NCBI RefSeq assembly: GCF_041379945.2
Contig: NZ_JBFTXJ020000015.1
Location: 1 to 64,000 of the forward strand
Length of the DNA: 64,000 nucleotides
Reading direction: 5' to 3'
DNA from: Aneurinibacillus sp. REN35
GTDB taxonomy: Bacteria; Bacillota; Bacilli; Aneurinibacillales; Aneurinibacillaceae
The translations under genes and the position numbers were made by a program. The notes under the pieces were generated by a model. It did no database searches. It had not been told where the DNA came from and was given only the letters and a program-made list of their open reading frames with translations. Position 1 is the first letter of the stretch. Every line of letters starts with the position of its first letter. Shown in pieces: positions 8,891 to 16,197 of this stretch.

Positions 8891-8935
8891 TTGAAGGAAT
8901 TTACTAATTATATAGTAATTTCCGTTACGTTATGA
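8891..8935 (+). CDS. Possible 14-codon leader peptide overlapping agrC-like gene
   Basis: A TTG-initiated frame (MKEFTNYIVISVTL) is preceded by AGGGGTGAT, and its TGA stop overlaps the ATG of the next gene as ATGA. The next gene has no ribosome-binding site of its own, so translational coupling through this leader is a reasonable explanation. It is too short to support by homology. Confidence 0.4.
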   Translation: MKEFTNYIVISVTL

Positions 8936-10173
8936 ACACTGAAATTTTATTCGGACTCTTCTTCTCTTTTTTAGAGAAACTATCTTTTTTGATCTTCCCA
9001 TTAGCTCTCTTTAAGTATGCAATACGTGCACGAATCATCGCTATTCTGCTTATCTGCCTTATTCTTACCATTGCAACACATTTTATTAGGCAATATGAGG
9101 CTATAAATGTGCCGTACTCTGTATTTATAGGGATGATGATTAGTTATGTCCTCACCGTCGTAGTTTTAAAAATCAAACCATTTCCGGCTATTACAGTCAT
9201 TTCTGTAGGTTATATAACGAACTCAACAATCCAAGTCGTTATACTTATTATGCTTATTGTCACTACAAACCAGTCTCTTACGCAAATAACAAATCATTTT
9301 AATCATCAAATTCTTATTTATGCAATAACATTTCTAATGATGATGGCGGCCAGCTATTTCACTAAAAAATTTGAGTGGCAGGTCAGCTTAGAACAAGCTG
9401 AAAATACTCGGCTAAGTAGACAAATAAATATATTCGTTAGTCTCTTCTCACTTGTAGGTCTTATTATGGTGATTCAGACTATAACCGTATTCTTTTCTTT
9501 GAACACCCATATACTTCAAAGTATCCCTCTAATTTTAGGAACATTCGGTCTTTTCTTAATCCTATTCCTCATCATCAGAAATATAATTCTGTCTCAGAAA
9601 CATGCAAAAATTGAAGAAGATAAACATTATTTAGAAACCATAACCACTTATTCTAGTGAAATTAAACATAGCATTCGCGAGTATAAAGCACACCTTAAAG
9701 TTTTGCAGCGACTAGCACATTATCAAGATCCTACCCTTTATAAACAGTATCTTTCCGATTTACTTACTGAGAAAGAGTTTTTAATGGAGACAATCGAAAT
9801 ATCTGAGCCTATGTTGTCAAGCTTTCTGCAAAAAGAGTGGCATGTTTGTAGGGTAGCAGGAGTACATTTGCAAGTAACTTCCTATGGCTATTATTTACCT
9901 CCAGCTTTTATTAGTGGATACAATCTTAATCGTATTTTAGCGCGTATCATTGATGGATTTATTACCGATTTTAAAAAAGGAGAGAAATTAGGCTCTATAC
10001 ATTTTTGTGTGGATGCTACACATTCTGAACACGTCAAATTCGTATTACAAGCTAACGTGCCACACAGCATCAAACCTGACATTCTAGAATTCATACGAAT
10101 ATATAACGGGAAAGCCGATGTTCATAAAGAAGATGAACAAACAATCCTTACATTCTATTTTTCGAGGTATTGA
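8932..10173 (+). CDS. AgrC-like membrane receptor with degenerate kinase domain
   Basis: A 413-residue protein with about six or seven N-terminal membrane helices (residues 5-220) and a cytoplasmic part resembling AgrC/Spo0B-type kinases. The H-box region (SIREYKAHLKVL, residues 247-258) aligns with the family pattern RHDYKNHL, but the phosphoacceptor His is Arg (R249) and the conserved Asn is Ala. The N-box region reads ARIIDGFITDF instead of the usual LLDNAIEA type, and no GLG motif follows. It therefore looks like a receptor without kinase activity. agrB follows with only one base between stop and start. No ribosome-binding site precedes the ATG. Pairing with agrB and agrD supports a peptide-sensing role, by inference. 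Confidence 0.75.
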   Translation: MNTEILFGLFFSFLEKLSFLIFPLALFKYAIRARIIAILLICLILTIATHFIRQYEAINVPYSVFIGMMISYVLTVVVLKIKPFPAITVISVGYITNSTIQVVILIMLIVTTNQSLTQITNHFNHQILIYAITFLMMMAASYFTKKFEWQVSLEQAENTRLSRQINIFVSLFSLVGLIMVIQTITVFFSLNTHILQSIPLILGTFGLFLILFLIIRNIILSQKHAKIEEDKHYLETITTYSSEIKHSIREYKAHLKVLQRLAHYQDPTLYKQYLSDLLTEKEFLMETIEISEPMLSSFLQKEWHVCRVAGVHLQVTSYGYYLPPAFISGYNLNRILARIIDGFITDFKKGEKLGSIHFCVDATHSEHVKFVLQANVPHSIKPDILEFIRIYNGKADVHKEDEQTILTFYFSRY

Positions 10174-10174
10174 A

Positions 10175-10735
10175 ATGGAAAAGCTAGCAGAGAGAATAGC
10201 CATTTATATAAAAGAACATACAGATAACCACCCTGCTTCCGTAGCTGTCCTCAAATTTGGCATTCAGGGGTTTCTTAGTGTTTTTATAACGACCGTCGTT
10301 CTACTTGTTGTTTCTGTTATGTTAGGACAAGTCTATGAAGTATTTATATTGGCTATTTCCTTTGGAGTTTTGCGAATGATGATTGGAGGAGCCCATGTAA
10401 AGACAGGGTGGGGCTGTACACTTAGCTCTACTGTCATGCTGGTGGGACTTAGTTACATACTTATCTCCCCTCAAACTTCGTATGCGCTTCTTGTATGCAG
10501 CCTGCTCATTGTTATCAAGTTTCCCTTTTACTTAGAACCTCATCAGTCTCGAAAATCTTTACAATATGCACACATCTTCAAAGTAGGCACTTTTATATGG
10601 ATAGGCTTCGGTTTTCTTAGTACATATCTGGAAATGAGCTTTTCCTCTGCTTTTTCAATTGGAATATTTGCACAGGCGTTCACTATTACGCCTATAGGAG
10701 TTAAAGCAATACATCAATTAAACCGTTGGTTGTAA
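10175..10735 (+). CDS. agrB: Accessory gene regulator AgrB, autoinducer-processing peptidase
   Basis: A 186-residue integral membrane cysteine peptidase of the AgrB family, which cleaves the AgrD precursor and forms the cyclic peptide. The catalytic pair is visible in RMMIGGAHVKTGWGC, with His and Cys seven residues apart as in known AgrB. Several membrane helices follow. The ATG at 10175 is chosen because the protein then has family length and begins with the usual amphipathic helix. It overlaps the end of the agrC-like gene closely, and agrD follows 15 bases downstream. Confidence 0.9.
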   Translation: MEKLAERIAIYIKEHTDNHPASVAVLKFGIQGFLSVFITTVVLLVVSVMLGQVYEVFILAISFGVLRMMIGGAHVKTGWGCTLSSTVMLVGLSYILISPQTSYALLVCSLLIVIKFPFYLEPHQSRKSLQYAHIFKVGTFIWIGFGFLSTYLEMSFSSAFSIGIFAQAFTITPIGVKAIHQLNRWL

Positions 10736-10750
10736 AGGAGGTGATAAAAA

Positions 10751-10870
10751 ATGAAACGGAAACTCTTTTATTATGTTGCAACGGCATTCTCTGTACTCGC
10801 TACTTTGATTATTACGCCAAACTCACTGACATTCTTACATGCACCTGAAGTTCCTGAAGAACTCAAATAA
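10751..10870 (+). CDS. agrD: AgrD-like autoinducer peptide precursor with Ser at the ring position
   Basis: A 39-residue precursor preceded by a near-perfect AAAGGAGGTGAT site. It has the AgrD layout: a basic, hydrophobic amphipathic leader (about residues 1-22), a core, and the acidic recognition tail APEVPEELK. Aligning the tail with characterised AgrD proteins puts Ser25 at the position of the cyclising Cys, giving a predicted ring SLTFL followed by HAPEVPEE. There is no Cys in the whole peptide. The product would therefore be a lactone rather than a thiolactone, as known for some Enterococcus and Staphylococcus intermedius-group peptides. The exact ends of the mature peptide are inferred. 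Confidence 0.85.
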   Translation: MKRKLFYYVATAFSVLATLIITPNSLTFLHAPEVPEELK

Positions 10871-10903
10871 AACGGAAATCTAGAACACATTTGGCACACA
10901 AAA

Positions 10904-10930
10904 ACCCGGCGCTCAGCCGGGTATCTTTTT
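10904..10930 (+). terminator. Terminator of the agr-like operon
   Basis: ACCCGGC-N4-AGCCGGGT-type hairpin followed by a run of seven T, 34 bases after agrD. Confidence 0.85.
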
Positions 10931-10945
10931 TTATTGGTCATTTTC

Positions 10946-11338
10946 TCAATGAATGTTCCGATACCCCCTAATGACCTTACTGAGAATCGTAACAGCTGGC
11001 AGCAGGATCGGACCCATAGTCGGTTTTTCGGGCTGCATGCGAATGTGATTTCTCTCCTTATAGAAAGTCTTCACGGTCGCTTCATCTTCTGCTGTCATCG
11101 CGACAACAATGTCTCTGTTATTGGCTGTCGGCTGCTGACGAACAATCACATAGTCGCCATCAAGAATTTCTATAGCCCTTGGCTTGGTTGGATCGCGTCG
11201 AATTAACCCTTTCTTCTCCAAATGTGCTAAATGATCACGTACTGTTGAAGCAGAAGACAATCCGACTGCTTCTCCAATCTCGCGGACAGAAGGCGGATAC
11301 CCCTTGTCTTTTACTTCTTTCTTGACAAAACACAGAAT
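10946..11338 (-). pseudogene. lexA: lexA remnant with internal deletion and missing start
   Basis: The reading frame shows the LexA winged-helix part ([20 protein letters not shown], then [18 protein letters not shown]) running into [11 protein letters not shown] and directly into [11 protein letters not shown] and the C-terminal peptidase end. About 50 residues between these points, including the Ala-Gly cleavage site and the catalytic Ser, are gone, and the repeated Ile-Leu-Asp at the junction suggests a recombination between short repeats. The first roughly 10 residues are missing too, with an in-frame stop just upstream. A 104-codon frame from an internal ATG remains but has no ribosome-binding site. 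A functional lexA is expected elsewhere in the genome. Confidence 0.85.
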
Positions 11339-11364
11339 TTATAGAAAATATACATAGGAAATAC

Positions 11365-11472
11365 ATGAAGTTATCAAAAAAGGAACTGGCACAACGTCTG
11401 ATCCTCGCAGAACAATACTTTGCTGAAAATAATTCAAAGTGGGTAACGAATCATTTTGAAAAATTTAAGTAG
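11365..11472 (+). CDS. Short open frame of unknown status
   Basis: A 35-codon frame from ATG (KLSKKELAQRLILAEQYFAE, then NNSKWVTNHFEKFK). The composition looks protein-like, with an amphipathic helix, but the upstream AGGA is weak. It may be a small gene or a fragment of a longer one displaced by the rearrangement that truncated lexA. No family recognised. Confidence 0.3.
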   Translation: MKLSKKELAQRLILAEQYFAENNSKWVTNHFEKFK

Positions 11473-11543
11473 GTGATTCACAATAAGTATCACCCTCCCT
11501 TCTTCAACTAACGAAGCAGGATTGTGTAATAAGGAGTTTAATT

Positions 11544-12107
11544 ATGAGTAGTAGGATAAAGAATAATAAATTTAAGGAGATGGACGTTATTTCAAAACAA
11601 ATTGAAGAACGACAAATACAAATTAACATTTGGGAAGACAAAGACCTTGATCTACTTGTTAAATTAAACGCACCAGAAATGATGGAACATCTCGGAGGGT
11701 CTGAAAGTAATGAACAGGTTCTAAAGCGTCATAAAAGGTATCTTGAACTTGGTGAAAAGGGAAAAGTATTTAGCATTACCCTAAGTCCTGATTTTGAAGC
11801 GGTTGGTTCAGTTGTATATTGGCAATCAACTTGGAATAATGAATGTGTTTATGAAATTGGATGGAGCATACTACCAGAATTTCAGGGGAAAGGGATAGCA
11901 ACACACGCCGTTAAACTAGCAATTAATGAAGCAATTAAGGAAGGGAAATACCAATACATACACGCTTTCCCTTCGGTTGAAAATTCTGCTTCAAATGCCA
12001 TTTGTCGAAAGCTCAACTTTTCATTAATATCAGATTGCGAATTTGAGTACCCACCAGGTAATTTCATGCATTGTAACAATTGGCGTTTGGAAATAAATAA
12101 ATCATAA
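11544..12107 (+). CDS. GNAT family N-acetyltransferase (RimJ/RimL-like)
   Basis: A 187-residue acetyltransferase. The acetyl-CoA pyrophosphate-binding motif A is seen in YEIGWSILPEFQGKGIATHA (Q-G-K-G-I-A), followed by ENSASNAICRKLNF, the motif B region where family members carry N-x-x-S-x-x-x-x-x-K/R-x-x-G/NF. AAGGAG lies before the ATG. The target substrate is unknown; families of this kind modify protein N-termini, antibiotics or small metabolites. The gene is AT-rich and sits among gene remnants, so horizontal acquisition is possible. Confidence 0.8.
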   Translation: MSSRIKNNKFKEMDVISKQIEERQIQINIWEDKDLDLLVKLNAPEMMEHLGGSESNEQVLKRHKRYLELGEKGKVFSITLSPDFEAVGSVVYWQSTWNNECVYEIGWSILPEFQGKGIATHAVKLAINEAIKEGKYQYIHAFPSVENSASNAICRKLNFSLISDCEFEYPPGNFMHCNNWRLEINKS

Positions 12108-12192
12108 TTGTTTCTTCAACAATCGGAGACGTTAGTTGAAGAACAACCAATACCATTGTTGTAGTAAATGAGGTCGTTTGTTGTACAATAAA

Positions 12193-12240
12193 GGATAGAT
12201 GAATACAGGCATTTTCACCCTGTTCATCTATCCTCTCTTT
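12193..12240 (+). terminator. Terminator
   Basis: A long stem, GGATAGATGAA with TTCATCTATCC plus an inner ACAGG/CCCTGT, is followed by TCTCTTTT, about 85 bases after the GNAT gene. Confidence 0.75.
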
Positions 12241-12785
12241 TGGCTTATAAAATGTGTGACATTTTATTTAGTTACTTAATTATAAATGATTTTAAACATT
12301 TTCTTGACTTTTAATAAAATAAGCCGGTGGGTTCCTCTTTGTACCACGGTATCCACTTACCACACTAACTCTGATGCACAGATAGCTGACTGTATCCAGC
12401 ACTCATCCTATTTGCTCTATAGAATGAAGGCTAGTGTCTGGAGCTGGTTCAATGCCTAACAGAAATTCTGATTATATTTTTCTTTTCTATTTGTTTGCTT
12501 CCATACTTGAAGAAGTAATAGTGATACTTATGTCAATGTTTTTTAGATAAAACCTGTAAAAATCTTGGCCCTTGATTTATATAATGAAAAGTAATGAATT
12601 GTCGTTATATCCATCTTTATAGTTAGCATTTGGAGCAGAAGCTTTTTATCATTTACATGTTGCTTCCAAAATAATAAAGTAACCCCCCGCTCATCCGGAA
12701 GGCTTTTGGCTGTGTCCGCTATCTTATTTTATATACTACGTCTATATGTCTTTCATAACACCTCCAACAAAAAGTCAGGAATCCC
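12241..12785. other. AT-rich intergenic stretch with decayed sequence
   Basis: No convincing gene is present in these 545 bases. At 12481-12513 there is a copy, with a few changes, of the sequence at 13286-13318, which encodes the C-terminal end of the holin-like pseudogene (read on the minus strand as QVWKQTNRKE). The rest is unrecognised; an imperfect inverted repeat TCCAGCACT...AGTGTCTGGA lies at about 12395-12448. Confidence 0.45.
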
Positions 12786-13205
12786 TTACTCGACAGGGTC
12801 ACCACCAAAAGCTTTAGAGGTAAATTCTATAGTAGCCCTATCTGTTGCAATTTGTTCGAAATCTTCTGGTGTTACCCATTCTTCTGGTTTAAATTCTTCT
12901 AATGGGATAAGTTCTAGGTCTTTGTCATAATCTGAATTTACCTTCTCTACAATTTCAACATATTGCTTGTAATAATCTTCTTTTTGTTCTTGAGTTAATT
13001 CCAAAGGAGTTACTCGAAGAACTCCTTCTTTGTCGGTATTAGGTGAATCTCTTACTTCCGGTTCTTGTCTATTAGTTACATCTTGCGTTACATCTTGCGT
13101 TACCTTTTCTGTTACTTGTATTTGTTCTTCTGATTTATAATTTGCACTACACCCCGCTAAAACCATAGCTCCAAGTAAAATTCCTGCATACATATATTTT
13201 TTCAA
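12786..13205 (-). CDS. Putative lipoprotein
   Basis: A 139-residue protein with a lipoprotein signal peptide ending in LAGC (Cys19). The mature part begins with a Thr/Gln/Val-rich repeat-like stretch (VTEKVTQDVTQDVTNRQEPE) and continues as an acidic, charged domain with conserved-looking EEWVTPEDFEQIA. The start is the TTG at 13205, with TAGGAGTG 9 bases upstream. No family recognised. It sits between phage-derived remnants, so it could be a lysogenic-conversion type cargo gene, but this is speculation. Confidence 0.65.
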   Translation of the reverse strand: MKKYMYAGILLGAMVLAGCSANYKSEEQIQVTEKVTQDVTQDVTNRQEPEVRDSPNTDKEGVLRVTPLELTQEQKEDYYKQYVEIVEKVNSDYDKDLELIPLEEFKPEEWVTPEDFEQIATDRATIEFTSKAFGGDPVE

Positions 13206-13280
13206 CGTTTACACTCCTATATAAAAGTTACTAAATTCATTTAATTCTAATTTATATTATTTGGGTGTTTTCCACAATTG

Positions 13281-13504
13281 CTATTTCTTTTCTGTTGTTT
13301 GCTTCCATATTTGATGAGCAGCGATAATTCCATTCACAACACCTTCCAAATTGGGGCCGATCGCTACAATCCCACAAAGGATTCCGACGCCAAAGAGCGC
13401 CCATATCATCATCCAATCTTTGTAGTAAGGTGTCTGCCCAAAATCAAAAGTGGCAGCACAAGCGCCAGCGCAAGATGAAGAGTAATATTTGATAAGAAGT
13501 CCAT
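13281..13504 (-). pseudogene. Frameshifted phage holin-like gene
   Basis: Read on the minus strand from ATG at 13504, the frame encodes MDFLSNITLHLALALVLPLL and then stops. Shifting by one base at the GGG near 13437 recovers a continuous second half (GQTPYYKDWMMIWALFGVG, then IVAIGPNLEGVVNGII and a KQTTEKK tail). The total length of 224 bases is one short of a multiple of three, consistent with a single-base deletion. The repaired protein would have about 75 residues and two membrane helices, like small phage holins. It lies next to the amidase remnant, the usual holin-endolysin pairing. Confidence 0.75.
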
Positions 13505-13509
13505 TTCCG

Positions 13510-14130
13510 TTAATTGTTCATCTTCTTCATACCAGCTGCCGCACGTACCTCATCTGCAAGCCGGCCAATTTCCTTCTTCTCATCTGGTCAGGTAACTACA
13601 TTCCATTTGTCCTGCAGAACACGGATGATCTTATTTGCATCGTCTACCTTCATTTTCGGTTCCTCCTTAAGCTGTGGTTGTGGCGCAGTTGGCTTCTCTA
13701 CTCCAACTTTTCTTTTTAACCTATAGGCTTTAGCAACTCCTCTAGCTGCCGCCTCGGCCACCTTTTGAAGAAATACCTGATCTTTCAGAAGAGCAGCATC
13801 TTTTCCATTGTCGATGAAGCCGAACTCAAGGAGCGCTGCAGGCATTTTTGATTCGCGTGTCATGTGTAGGTTCGTCTTTTTAATACCTCGATCTGGAAGG
13901 CCCTGCGCTTTGAATACGCCTGCTACTTCTGCATGGATGATTTGAGCAACACGCAGTAATTCGGCGCTGCATTTCTCATATACATGGGTTTCATATCCGG
14001 TTGCACCGCCTGCATTGATATGGAATAAAAGCAAGTGGTCAGCTCCCCAGGCATTTGCTCCATCTGTCCGTGGCTTTAAACGAGCTGTTCCTGTTGCCTC
14101 TGATGGTCTAGGTCCGATTTTTACTTCTGC
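13510..14130 (-). pseudogene. Truncated N-acetylmuramoyl-L-alanine amidase (Amidase_3)
   Basis: The minus-strand frame holds the second half of an Amidase_3 catalytic domain: RTDGANAWGADHLLLFHINA with a zinc-ligand His, then MPAALLEFGFIDNGKDA with the catalytic Glu. The N-terminal part with the first zinc His and Glu is absent, so the enzyme cannot be active. A C-terminal linker and a short DANKIIRVLQDKWNVV segment follow. An in-frame TGA at 13588 interrupts a tail that continues in frame (PDEKKEIGRLADEVRAAAG) to a stop at 13510. The left boundary of homology near 14130 is approximate. It is probably the endolysin of a decayed prophage next to tRNA-Thr. Confidence 0.75.
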
Positions 14131-14246
14131 AGCTTCATTCGGATGATAAATCAAGGACACTCTGGCACACAAATAGAAAAAAGAGCCGCCTACTAAGACG
14201 ACTCTTACCTTCGAAAAACCCTGTAATACCAAGGGTTTTAGCTTGA

Positions 14247-14317
14247 TGCTCCCACGCGGAATCGAACCACGAACTGATCATTACGAGTGATCTGTTATAC
14301 CGTTTAACTATAGGAGC
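14247..14317 (-). tRNA. tRNA-Thr (anticodon CGT)
   Basis: A full cloverleaf folds on the minus strand: acceptor stem GCTCCTA/TGGGAGC, anticodon stem GATCA/TGATC enclosing the loop CTCGTAA (anticodon CGU), and a TTCGATT T-loop. CCA is not encoded. Phage remnants lie immediately downstream of its 3' end, so this tRNA may have served as an integration site. Confidence 0.9.
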
Positions 14318-14412
14318 TAACAACAAATATTATTTTATAAAAAACAAGTATCTGAATCAAGTGGTTTTCCATCAGAAATCAGGTGGTAAAAAAAAGAAAA
14401 GGAGGGACATAC

Positions 14413-14754
14413 ATGACAAACGTGACTTGTACTGCCGAGTATTGCAACTATTGGGCTGAAGGCAACCTATGCAGCGCGGACAAGATTGTTGTCAAAAACA
14501 CGGAAGGTGGACGAGAAGCCTCCACGATTGATGAGACGAAATGTGAAACATTCGAGCTGAGACGTGATGACGATGCACCAACTTCTAAAGCCTCCTCACA
14601 CTTTGAGACGACACCGGAAGTAGCGGTCGGATGTACGGTCGATTCTTGTGAATATTGGGGCCGAGGAGACCGCTGTGTAGCGAATCATATCGATATCTTT
14701 GGCATGGATGTAAAGCATGAAGAAGGCACAGCTTGTGAAACGTTTGACGTATAA
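14413..14754 (+). CDS. DUF1540 Cys-rich protein, two repeats
   Basis: A 113-residue protein with two copies of the DUF1540 motif, each about 40 residues: VTCTAEYCNYWAEGNLCSAD near the N-terminus and GCTVDSCEYWGRGDRCVANH in the second half, each followed by a C-E-T-F ending. The regularly spaced Cys residues suggest metal binding; the family is common in spore formers but has no assigned function. The ATG at 14413 follows AAAGGAGG. A strong terminator follows, so the gene is monocistronic. Confidence 0.85.
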   Translation: MTNVTCTAEYCNYWAEGNLCSADKIVVKNTEGGREASTIDETKCETFELRRDDDAPTSKASSHFETTPEVAVGCTVDSCEYWGRGDRCVANHIDIFGMDVKHEEGTACETFDV

Positions 14755-14786
14755 TCATCCATAGCTATACGCTAAGAAGCAAGAAA

Positions 14787-14820
14787 GAGCGCCTATCATA
14801 TAACAGGCGCTCTTCTTTAT
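14787..14820. terminator. Bidirectional terminator
   Basis: GAGCGCCT-N10-AGGCGCTC stem followed by TTCTTTAT between the convergent DUF1540 and ald genes. Confidence 0.75.
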
Positions 14821-14821
14821 A

Positions 14822-15955
14822 CTATACAGCTACCGTTCCGCCATTTAGTACGTCATGAATATCAACATATGTGTAATCAAGCGAATCAGCAACCGCTTTA
14901 TACGTTACTTTGCCATCCACTACATTGATGCCGCGCGCTAACGCACGGTTCTCAAGCGACGCTTTTACGAAGCCTTTGGATGCGATTTGCAACGCATAGG
15001 GAATTGTTACATTGGTCAGCGCCATAGTCGATGTACGAGCTACAGCTCCTGGCATATTGGCCACCGCATAATGGACGACACCATGCTTTACATACGTTGG
15101 TTCGCTATGTGTCGTAATACGGTCGATCGTCTCAATCGAACCACCCTGGTCAATCGCTACGTCTACGATGACAGAACCTGGGTCCATTGTCTTGACCATT
15201 TCTTCTGTTACAAGGCGCGGTGCGCGCGCGCCAGGGATTAACACGGCGCCTACAAGCAGATCCGCTTCTTTCACAGCGTTTGCGATATTGTATGGATTAG
15301 ACATGAGCGTCTGGATACGACCCTGGAACTGATCGTCCAATTGACGCAAGCGATCCGGATTGATGTCAAGAAGCGTTACTTTTGCGCCCATGCCGAGTGC
15401 AATTTTCGCTGCATTCGTTCCTACGATTCCACCGCCAACGATCGTTACACGTCCAGCTTCCACGCCTGGCACGCCTGCAAGCAGTACACCCTTGCCGCCT
15501 TTGGACTTTTCAAGGAATTGTGCGCCGATCTGAATGGACATACGTCCAGCTACTTCACTCATCGGTGTAAGCAGCGGCAAAGCACCGTTATCAAGCTGGA
15601 TTGTCTCATATGCGATCGCAGTTACCTTTTTCTCTACAAGCGCTTTGGTTAACTCCGGTTCAGGAGCTAAGTGAAGGTAGGTGAAAAGCACAAGGCCCTC
15701 ACGAAAATACTGGAACTCTTCAGCCAATGGCTCTTTTACCTTCATGACCATATCGGCTGCCCACGCTTCTTTAGCCGTGGCGACAATCTTTGCCCCTTCT
15801 TTTGTATATTCATCGTTTGTGAAACCGCTTCCTATTCCCGCTTCATTTTCTACAAGCACTTGATGACCAGCTTGTACGAGTGAGGCTACACTCGCAGGCG
15901 TCATCGCTACACGGTTCTCATTATTTTTTATTTCTTTCGGTACACCAATAATCAT
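14822..15955 (-). CDS. ald: Alanine dehydrogenase
   Basis: A 377-residue NAD-dependent alanine dehydrogenase, which converts L-alanine to pyruvate and ammonia. The N-terminus [20 protein letters not shown] is the family signature with the pyruvate-contacting Arg and Lys. The Rossmann motif [20 protein letters not shown] is near residue 170, and YEAVENEAG-like and HLAPE segments precede it. Length is normal. An AAGGAGG site lies before the ATG. adeR, its likely activator, is encoded just upstream on the same strand; in Bacillus AdeR controls ald in response to alanine. Confidence 0.95.
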   Translation of the reverse strand: MIIGVPKEIKNNENRVAMTPASVASLVQAGHQVLVENEAGIGSGFTNDEYTKEGAKIVATAKEAWAADMVMKVKEPLAEEFQYFREGLVLFTYLHLAPEPELTKALVEKKVTAIAYETIQLDNGALPLLTPMSEVAGRMSIQIGAQFLEKSKGGKGVLLAGVPGVEAGRVTIVGGGIVGTNAAKIALGMGAKVTLLDINPDRLRQLDDQFQGRIQTLMSNPYNIANAVKEADLLVGAVLIPGARAPRLVTEEMVKTMDPGSVIVDVAIDQGGSIETIDRITTHSEPTYVKHGVVHYAVANMPGAVARTSTMALTNVTIPYALQIASKGFVKASLENRALARGINVVDGKVTYKAVADSLDYTYVDIHDVLNGGTVAV

Positions 15956-16000
15956 TGTTATAAACCTCCTTATAATTCGTTAAGGAACCCGCCATCTATC

Positions 16001-16012
16001 CATGTGCACATG
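16001..16012. promoter_or_regulatory. Perfect palindrome upstream of ald
   Basis: CATGTGCACATG, a 12-base perfect palindrome, lies 46 bases upstream of the ald start in the adeR-ald intergenic region. It is a candidate site for a dimeric regulator such as AdeR, but no binding motif for AdeR is known to me. Confidence 0.35.
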
Positions 16013-16167
16013 TGTGCCTATCTGTTTGTTTTATATTTTATGGCTTTTTTATGAATTTTTCTTTGTCTGAATGCTTAAAATTCCTTGTTTTTATTTGTGG
16101 ATTTCCACAAGTGTATCTTTCAGAAACCGTAGATTCTTTATATGGTGTAGGTTTTCCTGAAAAGAAA

Positions 16168-16197
16168 AAAGAATCCTTTACAAAGAAAGAATTCTTT
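16168..16197 (-). terminator. Terminator of adeR
   Basis: Minus-strand AAAGAATTCTTT/AAAGGATTCTTT hairpin with 6-base loop and trailing T-run, overlapping the adeR stop codon. It separates adeR from ald transcription. Confidence 0.65.

Noticed and set aside
12395-12448. Imperfect inverted repeat TCCAGCACT...AGTGTCTGGA as insertion-sequence ends.
   Set aside because: Only about 54 bases lie between the arms, there is no transposase frame and no target duplication was found.
15995-16015. Possible sigma-54 (-24/-12) promoter for ald: GGCAC-N-TGCA on the minus strand.
   Set aside because: The spacing between GG and GC is 9 bases instead of 10, and AdeR-type activators are not sigma-54 enhancer proteins. 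It is better read as a palindrome.
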